Below, piece by piece: positions 30,120-37,665 of a DNA stretch of 64,000 nt. The notes beneath the pieces are model-generated. The model did not search any database, was not told the origin of the DNA, and was given only the letters and a program-made list of their open reading frames with translations. This stretch comes from Tropicimonas sp. IMCC34043 (GTDB lineage Bacteria > Pseudomonadota > Alphaproteobacteria > Rhodobacterales > Rhodobacteraceae). How positions within the stretch are numbered: the stretch's first letter is position 1; each line of letters begins with the position of its first letter. A program made the translations under genes and the position numbers. The DNA lies in NCBI RefSeq assembly GCF_003390845.1, contig NZ_QMEK01000001.1, positions 1,550,001 through 1,614,000 on the forward strand, read 5' to 3'.

Positions 30120-31015
30120 CAGTGCCGCCCCTTCAGCTTGGGGTCGAGCGCGTCGCGCAGCACGTCGCCGAGCAGGTTGAACGACAGCGCCAGCAGCACG
30201 ATGGCAAGACCGGGGAAGAACACCAGCCAGGGCGCATTGGCGAAATAGGTCTGGTTTTCATAGATGATATTGCCCCAGGACGGGGTCGGCGGCTGCACCC
30301 CCACACCGAGATAGCTGAGTGTCGCCTCCAGCAGCACGGTGGTCGAGATCCCGAGCGTGCCGAAGACGATGATCGAATAGAGCAGATGCGGCAGCACGTG
30401 CAGCCGCAGGATCCGGAAGGTCGAGGCGCCCATGGCGCGCTGCACCGAGATGAACTCGCGCTCGGCAAGGCTGCGGGTCTCGGTATAGATCACGCGCGCC
30501 ATCTGCACCCAGTTCACCATGGCGATCACGACGGCGACGATCAGCAGCGAAGGCTTGAAAATCGCCGCCAGAACGATGGCGAGCAGCAGTGCGGGAAAGG
30601 CCATCATCAGGTCGGTAAAGCGCATCAGGATGCCGCCGACCCAGCCGCCGAGAAAGCCCGCCGTGATCCCGACGCCCGCCCCCAGCATCACGGCAATGCC
30701 GTTGGCCAGAAGCCCGATGATCAGCGAGGTCTGGGTGCCAAGGATCAGCCGCGAGAACAGGTCGCGCCCCAGAAGGTCGGTGCCAAGCCAGAACTGCGCC
30801 GAGGGCGGCAGAGGCGCGCCCTCGAGGCTGAGACCGTCAAACATCTGGTCATTCGGGTCATAGGGCACGATCCAGGGCGCCAGCACAGCGGCCGCCACCA
30901 TGGTGACAATCACCACCAGCGCAAAGGCCGACCGTGGTCGCACCATCAGCTGGCGCAGGACCCTGCCCGCCCCCGGTCGCACCGGTGTTGCGGAAACTGC
31001 CGCCGAACCGCTCAT
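30119..31015 (-). CDS. ABC transporter permease, DppC-like
   Basis: A 298-residue permease of the DppC/OppC type: a cytosolic N-terminus, a first helix at about residues 32-55, the conserved WLGTDLLGRDLFSRLI, and the coupling loop REFISVQRAMGASTFRILRLH. It starts at ATG 31015 within the stop of the ANTAR gene (ATGA), linking sensor and transporter genes on one message. Confidence 0.93.
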   Translation of the reverse strand: MSGSAAVSATPVRPGAGRVLRQLMVRPRSAFALVVIVTMVAAAVLAPWIVPYDPNDQMFDGLSLEGAPLPPSAQFWLGTDLLGRDLFSRLILGTQTSLIIGLLANGIAVMLGAGVGITAGFLGGWVGGILMRFTDLMMAFPALLLAIVLAAIFKPSLLIVAVVIAMVNWVQMARVIYTETRSLAEREFISVQRAMGASTFRILRLHVLPHLLYSIIVFGTLGISTTVLLEATLSYLGVGVQPPTPSWGNIIYENQTYFANAPWLVFFPGLAIVLLALSFNLLGDVLRDALDPKLKGRH

Positions 31016-31608
31016 CGCTGGCCTCCCCGGCGGCCGCGAAGCTCGTGCTCGTCCAGAAACAGCGCCGCGGCATCCTCGAGGCTCACGCGACGCGCCATTG
31101 CGAAGGCACGCAGCCGTTTCAGCGCCGTCAGCTCGTCGACGGCCTCGCGCGCCATGACCTGATTGGCGGCGCGGATCAGCAGGTGGCGCTGGCCCGCGCG
31201 GCGCGCGACCTCGACCTCGCGGCGGGCATTGCGCAGCCGTTCGGCGCATTTCGCCGACCCGATCACCAGCGTCGAATAGACAAGCCCGAGGGCTGCCTGC
31301 GGCAGGAAGGCATCGACCCCCTGTTCAAGCGCCCAGGTCAGCCGACCGGGGCTTTCCGACCGCACCAGCCCGATCAGAGGGACGGGCGCGGTGCCTGCGG
31401 GCCAGGGGATCTGTTCGTCGTGGCCGGTGTCGACATCGACGAAGACGACATCGGGACGCGGCGCAGACGCCTCGGCCACGGGCCAGATGCCGACAGCCTC
31501 GACCCCCAGAACAGCCAGACGTGTCGCCAGTTGCTGGCGCAAGGTCTCTGCCGGATGCAGCACCCAGGCCAGCCGGCCGGTGAAGTTGAGATCGACAACA
31601 GGTTTCAT
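31012..31608 (-). CDS. ANTAR-domain antiterminator, AmiR-like
   Basis: A 198-residue AmiR-type regulator. The N-terminal two-thirds is a pseudo-receiver domain (VDVDTGHDEQIP; LIGLVRSESPGR). A long coiled-coil helix (about 120-145) leads to a C-terminal ANTAR RNA-binding domain (VDELTALKRLRAFAMARRVSLEDAAALFL). In Pseudomonas AmiR is held inactive by AmiC and, when amide binds AmiC, prevents leader termination. Here the AmiC-like gene is immediately upstream, overlapping by ATGA, and a terminator lies in the operon leader. This is therefore the likely cis-operon antiterminator. Confidence 0.9.
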   Translation of the reverse strand: MKPVVDLNFTGRLAWVLHPAETLRQQLATRLAVLGVEAVGIWPVAEASAPRPDVVFVDVDTGHDEQIPWPAGTAPVPLIGLVRSESPGRLTWALEQGVDAFLPQAALGLVYSTLVIGSAKCAERLRNARREVEVARRAGQRHLLIRAANQVMAREAVDELTALKRLRAFAMARRVSLEDAAALFLDEHELRGRRGGQR

Positions 31609-32765
31609 GACACGATCCTCAGATCAGGCGCGCGCCGGAGCGGAGCCGCCGGCGCGACGCGGGTCAGATAGGGGTCGGGCGCCAAAGCCTCGCCGGCATC
31701 GGCAAGGATCTGGAAGATCCCGCCGCGGGCGACGGCAAGCCGCGGGATCAGGCTGGTGTGGCGGGTCACCGGGTCGATCGTCACGCGCCCCAGCACCGTT
31801 TGCCGCGGCGCCCCCGCGACTGCGGCGAAGACCGCGCGCGGATCGTCGGTCCCGGCCAGCGCAAGCCCCTTGGCCAGCAGCCGCACCCCGGCATAGGCCG
31901 TCGCAAAAAAGCACGAGGCGCGATAGTCTTCGCCGTACCGCGCCGCGATCCGGGCGCGGAACCCGGCGGTATCGGGCCCCTCGACGCTTTCGAACCAGGC
32001 CCCCATCGACAGCAGCCCGTCGGCCGCAGGCCCCAGGTCGGGAAGGTCTGCCTCGGTCTGGTTGGCGCTGACAACAAGGCAGGGCGCGCCCTGCTCGCGG
32101 TGCTGCGCCAGCGCCTGCAGAAACGCATGGTTCGACGGGCCGATAAGGCTGTTGACGATCAGGTCGGGGCCATGGTTGTCGATCTCCTCGATCAGACGCG
32201 CGCAGTCGGTGCCGCCGAGCGGCACAAAGCGTTCCGCCGCGACCTCGACGCCACGGGCCGACAGCCGTTCGCGCGCAACCCGCAGCGTCTCCCACCCCCA
32301 GACATAGTTCGAGCCGACCAGGAAGGCGCGCCGTGCCCCCGCGGCCAGCACGTGATCGACCAGCGGGACAAGGTGCTGGTTTGGACAGGCGCCCAGATAG
32401 ACGACATGATCGTTGCATTCGAATCCCTCGTAGGGACAGGGATACCACAGCAATGCCGCGTGCCGCTCCAGCACCGGGATCATGTCCTTGCGCGACCACG
32501 AGGTGATGCCGCCGACGATGTGGCGCACCCCGCCGCCCTCGAGCATCGCGGCGGTGAGGCGTTCGTAATCCGACGGGATCCCGCCGGGATCGGCGGTAAC
32601 CGGGTCAAGCTGCAGCCCGGCAACACCGCTTACATCCCCGGCGTTGACCTCTTCGAGCGCCATCAACGCACCGTCGCGCGCGCTGCGCCCCAGCGCCGCA
32701 TAGGGCCCGGTCGTCGAGAACATCAGACCGATCCGGTATCTGCGCAACGTCTCGCCCGACCGCAT
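31605..32765 (-). CDS. AmiC/FmdD-like amide-sensing binding protein
   Basis: A 386-residue type-I periplasmic-binding fold (Peripla_BP_6) opening RIGLMFSTTGPYAALGRSA with no signal peptide, so it is cytosolic like AmiC. Other family stretches are GGITSWSRKDMIPVLE and LWYPCPYEGFE, the ligand-pocket region in AmiC and the urea/short-chain amide binders. It should sequester the ANTAR protein until an amide binds. It is first in the operon and begins 25 bases after a leader terminator. The ATG at 32765 has only a weak Shine-Dalgarno. Confidence 0.88.
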   Translation of the reverse strand: MRSGETLRRYRIGLMFSTTGPYAALGRSARDGALMALEEVNAGDVSGVAGLQLDPVTADPGGIPSDYERLTAAMLEGGGVRHIVGGITSWSRKDMIPVLERHAALLWYPCPYEGFECNDHVVYLGACPNQHLVPLVDHVLAAGARRAFLVGSNYVWGWETLRVARERLSARGVEVAAERFVPLGGTDCARLIEEIDNHGPDLIVNSLIGPSNHAFLQALAQHREQGAPCLVVSANQTEADLPDLGPAADGLLSMGAWFESVEGPDTAGFRARIAARYGEDYRASCFFATAYAGVRLLAKGLALAGTDDPRAVFAAVAGAPRQTVLGRVTIDPVTRHTSLIPRLAVARGGIFQILADAGEALAPDPYLTRVAPAAPLRRAPDLRIVS

Positions 32766-32778
32766 TCGAATACCCCTA

Positions 32779-32821
32779 AAAACGACAAAACCCCGATACC
32801 TCTCGCAGAGAGGGGTCGGGG
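32779..32821 (-). terminator. Leader terminator before the amide operon (candidate ANTAR-controlled attenuator)
   Basis: Read leftward: CCCCGA and TCGGGG form the base of a stem, CCTCTC and GAGAGG its upper part (2x2 internal loop, TGC loop), followed by TTTTGTCGTTTTT. It is a textbook intrinsic terminator, but it lies 13 bases before the first start codon of the operon instead of after a gene. With AmiC- and ANTAR-like genes directly downstream, conditional antitermination is the simplest reading. Confidence 0.8.
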
Positions 32822-32826
32822 CGCAT

Positions 32827-32940
32827 TTGCCAACGTGTCTTTCGCCCAAATCCACCACAGCCGGCCGGGGCTGGCAAGGTTTGGCGTGCCGGGCGGAGCG
32901 GCGGCCCGGCAAGACGCACTCTTTCCCGGCACTGCGCCAA
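32827..32940 (-). ncRNA. Structured leader RNA upstream of the attenuator
   Basis: Two further dyads precede the terminator in the leftward transcript. The first nests TGCCGGGC/GCCCGGCA inside TTGGCG/CGCCAA (32881-32940). The second is TTGCCA/TGGCAA (32827-32877), enclosing a CAGCC/GGCTG hairpin with a six-base loop (the two compete by two bases). ANTAR proteins bind paired hexaloop hairpins; I see paired structures but not the full canonical A-N-N-G loop pattern, so the assignment is tentative. Confidence 0.4.
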
Positions 32941-33059
32941 GCAATTGGGCAGATCGCGAGTCAGGGGTCGCGGCCCGGCGGGCGCTGCCGGCCAGCGGCC
33001 CCGCCCCGACCGGTCCGTTATCCGCGCCAGCCGAGTCGTTCCCGCCATACAGCGCGCCC

Positions 33060-33396
33060 CCACCGCCACACAGCGCCTTAACCTCAAGCGCGCTCGACCG
33101 CCCGCTGCAGGAAGACCGGCTTGAATTCGTCTGCGTCCCGGGCACCTCGGCCGGGGCCATGAATGCCGCGGTGATGGCGCGCGCCTCAGCCCGTTTCAGC
33201 GCAGCCCGCGCGATGGGATGCTGGGGCGCCGAACGCACGACACGAACCCGCCTTGTGTCGCCCTCGACATGATGTCTCGGCTGGTGTCGCCCGATGACCT
33301 CAATCCCAGGGGCAACAATCCGCTGCGGGAGATCCTTGAAAGGCAATCGATGTCGAGCGGATCAAGGCCTCGCCGGTGAAGCTGTGCGTCACCGCT
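33060..33396 (+). pseudogene. Patatin-like phospholipase remnant
   Basis: Two pieces of a patatin-family protein in different frames. Around 33069-33180 one frame reads ALDRPLQEDRLEFV followed by GTSAGAMNAAVMA, the serine nucleophile elbow of bacterial patatins. After a garbled interval another frame (33268-33333) reads LDMMSRLVSPDDLNPRGNNP and LREILE, then a further shift gives IDVERIKASPVKLCVTA. This order matches intact alphaproteobacterial patatins, but the N-terminal glycine loop is degenerate, much of the middle and the C-terminal half are gone, and there is no continuous frame. A decayed gene. Confidence 0.7.
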
Positions 33397-33482
33397 TCGA
33401 TATCTTCATGGTCGCCGTCACCGGGCCGGTGATCGCGCTCGTGGCCGTGATCGTTCCGGGATCGCTGTTCGGCAGCTTCTGA
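33387..33482 (+). pseudogene. C-terminal scrap of an unidentified membrane protein
   Basis: A frame ending at 33482 encodes RHRFDIF followed by one hydrophobic helix (VAVTGPVIALVAVIV) and a short tail to a stop. It has no start codon of its own in context and abuts the patatin remnant, suggesting a deletion joined two gene fragments. The parent family was not recognised; chance is possible. Confidence 0.3.
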
Positions 33483-33544
33483 ACGGCAACCGCACCGCCG
33501 AGGGTTGCAATGAGGGCCTAAAACCGGGGAGTGCGCCCGCGGCC

Positions 33545-34567
33545 TCAGGCCATCGCCGCGTGCCAGCCCCAGCGGTCGGCCTGGGCCAGACAACTTGCGT
33601 GGTCTTCGATCCCGCTGTGCGGGTCGGGCGCGCGCAGGCAGGCTGCGGCGGTCGCGTGGGCCATCCTCAGGCATTCCTGCGCCGGCCAGTTCGAACTGAG
33701 GCCATAGAAGAACCCGGCGGCAAAGGCATCGCCCGCGCCATTCGCCCCCTTGCGCGCCTCGGCCGGCACGTTGACCGAGGGCAGTTCTGCGAGGCTGCCG
33801 TCGCGCGCCACCAGATGGGCGCCGGCAGTGTGATGTACGACAACCAGGTCCATCGCCCCCATCTGCAGGACCTGCCGGGCGGCCATCCGGCAAGCGGCCG
33901 GGTCGGGCTGTCCTGCGCGCAGGGTCGCAACCCCGGCCAGCGCCCCGATCTCCTGGTCATTGACCACGAGCGTATCGAGATGTGGCAGGCAGGGATGCAC
34001 ATGCTCCCGGATCGCCTCGGCCTCGGCCGCGACGAGTTCGAGATTGGTCCGGATCCCCAGCGCGCGCGCCTGCCGCAGCACCGCGACCCAGCCATTGGCG
34101 TCGCCCTGCCAGGCTGCGTCCATCACGGCGTGAATCCCCGGCAGACCGAGGTGCAGGTATTTGGCGCGGGTCTGCGAGAAATCGAAATGCGCGGGCGACA
34201 GCAGGTTGCCGACCCCGACGAACAGGATGTGGGTGCGCCGCCCCGTTGCCTTCGACACATAGGCATCGGTGGTCTGGGTGCCCGCCGCATCGGACCGGCA
34301 GAAACGGTGGGCGATGCCGTTGGCCTCGGCCACCGATTGCAGGAAATCGCCCGCCGCGTCCTGACCGAGCAGCCCCATGGTCTCGACCTGCACAGACGGA
34401 TCGAGCCTGCGCAGATCGACCGCAAAGTTGCAGGCCGACCCGCCGCCCGAAAGCTGCAGGTCGAGCACCGAGGTCGCCATGTCCTCCTCGGGCCAGTTTT
34501 CCACGGTTATATTGCGGTCCAGACACCAGGTGCCTGCGGTGATGAACCCCTCCCTTGCGCCGTCCAT
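33545..34567 (-). CDS. PfkB-family sugar kinase
   Basis: A 340-residue ribokinase-fold kinase. It shows the N-terminal GGGSACNFAVDLRRL (substrate-binding signature), VNDQEIGAL in mid-protein, and the PfkB signature near the C-terminus ending KGANGAGDAFAAGF, whose Asp is the catalytic base. It phosphorylates a sugar or sugar derivative of unknown identity. It follows an aldolase-like gene by six bases, so the pair forms an operon that would phosphorylate then cleave, or cleave then phosphorylate, a carbohydrate. Confidence 0.88.
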   Translation of the reverse strand: MDGAREGFITAGTWCLDRNITVENWPEEDMATSVLDLQLSGGGSACNFAVDLRRLDPSVQVETMGLLGQDAAGDFLQSVAEANGIAHRFCRSDAAGTQTTDAYVSKATGRRTHILFVGVGNLLSPAHFDFSQTRAKYLHLGLPGIHAVMDAAWQGDANGWVAVLRQARALGIRTNLELVAAEAEAIREHVHPCLPHLDTLVVNDQEIGALAGVATLRAGQPDPAACRMAARQVLQMGAMDLVVVHHTAGAHLVARDGSLAELPSVNVPAEARKGANGAGDAFAAGFFYGLSSNWPAQECLRMAHATAAACLRAPDPHSGIEDHASCLAQADRWGWHAAMA

Positions 34568-34573
34568 CGCCCG

Positions 34574-35575
34574 CTACTCCGCATACTCCCGCAAGACCGG
34601 ATCGGTCAGCTCCAGATCGGCCTCGATCGGCCGGTGGGGTGTGATGCCTGCGGCCACAAGGTCGGCGTGATAGGCGCGCGTCGCCTCGGTCGACCCGATC
34701 GGTTCCTCGATCACCCGGCGTATGGCGCGGACCATCAACACGCTGTCTTCGGAATGATAGATCTTGCGCCCGAACAGCGCGACACGGGCGCCGTATTTCT
34801 CGGCCTGCGAGATCAGTTCCAGGCAATCCCGCGTGGTGCCGGCGCCGCCCCCAAGAATCCCGAAGATGATGTTCTCGGGATCATAGGAGGCGATCTCTTC
34901 GGTCGCGCGCGGGCCATTGTAGGTGGCCTTGAGGAAGATCGGCCGGTCCTGCCGCGAAACGCCCGCCAGGCAACGCACGATCATGTCGTTGTTGTAGGAG
35001 GCGAATTCGGCGTCTGCGGTGGCAACCGCGAAGGCCGGGTTGAAGATTTCGAGGAAGTGGCGAACATGGTTGGCGCTCGCCTCTTCGCGGAACGCACGAT
35101 AGGCCTCAAGTGTCTGCCAGTCACGATCCGGGTCGTTGTAGAAGGTGACGGCATAGAGCCCGAGATCCGTGACATCCCGCACCCGGTCGAGCCGGGCGGT
35201 GCGGAACGGCCGTGCGGGCGACCGGCCATAGGCCCCGCCGCGGGCAAGCCAGATGTCGGTGGTGTCGTTCAGACGGACCGCGGGCGTCACCTCCGAGTCG
35301 CGAAACAGGCTCTGGTCCTGCATCATCTCGGCTGTCGACAGCGACATCAGCATGATGTCGGTCAGATCCGACTCGGTCACCTTGACGATATCCGCGCGAT
35401 AGTCCGTGATCGGCCTGAACCGCCCGGTGGGCGTGCCATCCGCGGCGATCTCTGCGCCCGGGGTGGCGCAGCCGAACGCCATGTCGCCGTCCTTGGCATC
35501 GGCAATGATGAAGTCGCCGGGCGTGTAGCGCCCCTGCCGGATACGTGCGAGTTTCCTGTCGAGACGTCTGGTCAT
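34574..35575 (-). CDS. Class I aldolase-like TIM-barrel protein
   Basis: A 333-residue protein resembling DeoC/LacD/class I fructose-bisphosphate aldolase barrels. Consistent features are FAVATADAEF, the candidate Schiff-base Lys in RPIFLKATYNGP, and the phosphate-binding-like glycine segment IIFGILGGGAGTTRD late in the barrel. It has an N-terminal extension (about 100 residues) with ESDLTDIMLMSLSTAEMM. The assignment is inference from local motifs and from the adjacent PfkB kinase. A GGAGGGGG Shine-Dalgarno precedes the ATG; a small hairpin (35586-35604) stands just upstream. Confidence 0.6.
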   Translation of the reverse strand: MTRRLDRKLARIRQGRYTPGDFIIADAKDGDMAFGCATPGAEIAADGTPTGRFRPITDYRADIVKVTESDLTDIMLMSLSTAEMMQDQSLFRDSEVTPAVRLNDTTDIWLARGGAYGRSPARPFRTARLDRVRDVTDLGLYAVTFYNDPDRDWQTLEAYRAFREEASANHVRHFLEIFNPAFAVATADAEFASYNNDMIVRCLAGVSRQDRPIFLKATYNGPRATEEIASYDPENIIFGILGGGAGTTRDCLELISQAEKYGARVALFGRKIYHSEDSVLMVRAIRRVIEEPIGSTEATRAYHADLVAAGITPHRPIEADLELTDPVLREYAE

Positions 35576-35644
35576 CTGTCCCCCTCCCCGAGCAATTTTC
35601 GGGGCTTACCTAATACCCGTCAGCAGGCAGGCACAAGGCACGAA

Positions 35645-35680
35645 GCGAGGCGCACAGCCGACACCGGGCGGCCGCCTCGC
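35645..35680 (-). terminator. Hairpin after the Bcr/CflA exporter gene
   Basis: GCGAGGCG and CGCCTCGC form an 8-bp stem that begins at the stop codon of the leftward exporter gene, with a GC-rich internal loop. No clear T-tract, so efficiency is uncertain. Confidence 0.45.
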
Positions 35681-36912
35681 TAGGACCGGCGCAGAGGCAG
35701 CACGACCACCAGCGCCAGCACCGCCAGCACCAGCACCGCAGCCATGAGCGGCACCGGCGTCCCGTCAAAGGCAAGCCCGATCGGCACTGCGAGAACCACA
35801 GCCACAACCGTGGCAAGCGATCCGACAACCGAGGCCGTCAGCCCGGCAAGGTGGCCCATCGGCTCCATCGCCAGCGCATTGAGGTTGCCGACGGTCAGGG
35901 CCATCTGGCCGAAGACCGCCGCGGTCCAGATCACGTAGACCGCGAATTCGCCCGCCGGCGGCAGCAGGCCCGACAGCATCAGCGCCAGACAGACGGCGAA
36001 CAGCACAACCTCGCCGGACAGGACGATCAGGATGAGCTTGCGCATGCCGACCCGCTCGACCAGCAGCGCATTGACAAGGCCCGCGCTGCCGGCCAGCAGC
36101 GCCACGCCCCCGAACCACAGCGGAAAGCTGTCGGCGCGCCCGAAGCTGACATCGAAGACCTGCTGGGTCGACGACAGGTTCGCAAACAGCATCGCAAAGC
36201 ACAGCGACTGGGCGATCATCGAGCGCAGGACGACGCCGTTCGTGACGATCTCGCGCGTGCCCTCGACCAGGAGCGAAACCCGGAACGGGCGGCGGCGCGC
36301 GGGATCGAGCGTTTCGGGCTGGCGCAGTTGCAGCCAGAGACCCGAGACCGCCGCGAAGGCGATGAAGACCATGAAGATCGCGCGCCAATCGGCCACGTAG
36401 ATCACCGCGGCCCCAAGCGACGGGGCAAGGGCCGGAATGAGGGTGAAGGCCATCATGATGAAGGACATCAGCCGTGCCATGGCCCGGCCGGAGTGCAGAT
36501 CGCGAATGATCGCGACCGCAACGATCCGCGGGCTGGCGGCGCCAAGGCCCTGCAGCCCCCGCGCCAGCACCATGGTCTCGAGCGTATTGGCCTGGGCGGC
36601 AAGCAGCGCGCCGAAGATGAACAGGATCGTCCCGCCAATCGCCACCGGCTTGCGCCCGAGCGTATCGGACAGCGGGCCGGTGAACATGGTGCCAAACCCC
36701 ATGCCGAGCACGAAGCTGGTGACGACCAGTTGCGCCCGGTTCGGCGCATCGGGGCTGATCTCGGCCGCGATCTGCGGCAGCGCCGGCAGCATCGCGTCAA
36801 TCGAGATCGCGACGGTGGCGAACAGCATCGCCATCATGGCGACGAATTCGACCGGCCCGAGCTGGCGTGGACCGGCGGTGCCGGCCGGAGGCAGGACGGG
36901 CGCGTCGGTCAT
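35680..36912 (-). CDS. MFS multidrug exporter, Bcr/CflA family
   Basis: A 410-residue, 12-helix drug:H+ antiporter. Bcr/CflA features: the first helix followed by DAMLPALPQIAAEI, GMGFGTMFTGPLSDTLGRKP (loop 2-3 motif A), and LQGLGAASPRIVAVAIIRDL in helix 4-5. Substrates of the family include bicyclomycin, chloramphenicol and sulfonamides; those of this protein are unknown. Its start overlaps the stop of the DsbA-like gene (ATGA). Confidence 0.9.
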   Translation of the reverse strand: MTDAPVLPPAGTAGPRQLGPVEFVAMMAMLFATVAISIDAMLPALPQIAAEISPDAPNRAQLVVTSFVLGMGFGTMFTGPLSDTLGRKPVAIGGTILFIFGALLAAQANTLETMVLARGLQGLGAASPRIVAVAIIRDLHSGRAMARLMSFIMMAFTLIPALAPSLGAAVIYVADWRAIFMVFIAFAAVSGLWLQLRQPETLDPARRRPFRVSLLVEGTREIVTNGVVLRSMIAQSLCFAMLFANLSSTQQVFDVSFGRADSFPLWFGGVALLAGSAGLVNALLVERVGMRKLILIVLSGEVVLFAVCLALMLSGLLPPAGEFAVYVIWTAAVFGQMALTVGNLNALAMEPMGHLAGLTASVVGSLATVVAVVLAVPIGLAFDGTPVPLMAAVLVLAVLALVVVLPLRRS

Positions 36913-37553
36913 GGCTGGCCGATCAGCTGGCCGTTGATTTCGTCGATCAAGCGGATCCAGAGCGCGGGTTGCTGTGCGCCCGGCACCACATGCGTGTTGG
37001 CGATGACAAAGGTCGGAACGCCGGATACCCCGCGCTCGCGGCTGGCGGCGTCACGGGCGCGGATGTCGTCGGCATCGGCATCCGACGACAGCAACCGGCG
37101 GATCACGGCGGCATCGAGGCCCTGGGCATCGGCAATATCCGCCAACACGTCGTGATCGCCAATATCGCGGCCTTGGGTGAAATAGGCTTCGAACAGCGCG
37201 GTGGCGACCTCGGTCTGGCGGCTCTCGATCCCGGCCCAGTGGATCAGGCGATGGGCATCGAGCGTGTTCGGCGTGCGGGAGACCGCGGCAAAGTCGATCG
37301 GGACCCCGGCCTCTTCCGCCGCTTCGGCGACGCGGGCATAGGCTGCGACCGCCTCTGCCTTGCCGCCGAACTTGGCTTCCAGATAGGCGCGCCGGTCGGC
37401 GCCCTCGGGCGGCATGTCGGGGTTGAGCTGGAACGGGTGCCACTCGATCACGAAGGGATGGTCAGGGCGGTCGGCCAGCGCCCGCCGAAGATGGGCGAGG
37501 CCGATATAGCACCAGGGGCAGATCGGATCGGAGAGCACGTCGAGTTTTATCAT
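36909..37553 (-). CDS. DsbA-family (FrnE-like) oxidoreductase
   Basis: A 214-residue cytosolic DsbA/HCCA-isomerase-fold protein. The active site is near the N-terminus (SDPICPWCYIG, CPWC), and the cis-Pro loop is SGVPTFVI. There is no signal peptide, as in FrnE-type thiol oxidoreductases of unknown physiological substrate. It is followed by the exporter gene, suggesting a small detoxification operon, though the link is only positional. Confidence 0.87.
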   Translation of the reverse strand: MIKLDVLSDPICPWCYIGLAHLRRALADRPDHPFVIEWHPFQLNPDMPPEGADRRAYLEAKFGGKAEAVAAYARVAEAAEEAGVPIDFAAVSRTPNTLDAHRLIHWAGIESRQTEVATALFEAYFTQGRDIGDHDVLADIADAQGLDAAVIRRLLSSDADADDIRARDAASRERGVSGVPTFVIANTHVVPGAQQPALWIRLIDEINGQLIGQP

Positions 37554-37665
37554 GCCAGTCCTCTAGCAGCCTGAGAATCGAAGCCAAGGCATATTCGCGC
37601 ACACTGCCCCTGCGGGAATGCCGGCACCCTCCGTTCCGGCGGCTGTGGCAGGACGCTCCCGCCCG

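Noticed and set aside
32870-32890. Possible sigma-54 promoter (GGCACG ... TTGC) before the amide operon, leftward
   Set aside because: The spacing between the GG and GC elements is three bases too long for a functional -24/-12 promoter.
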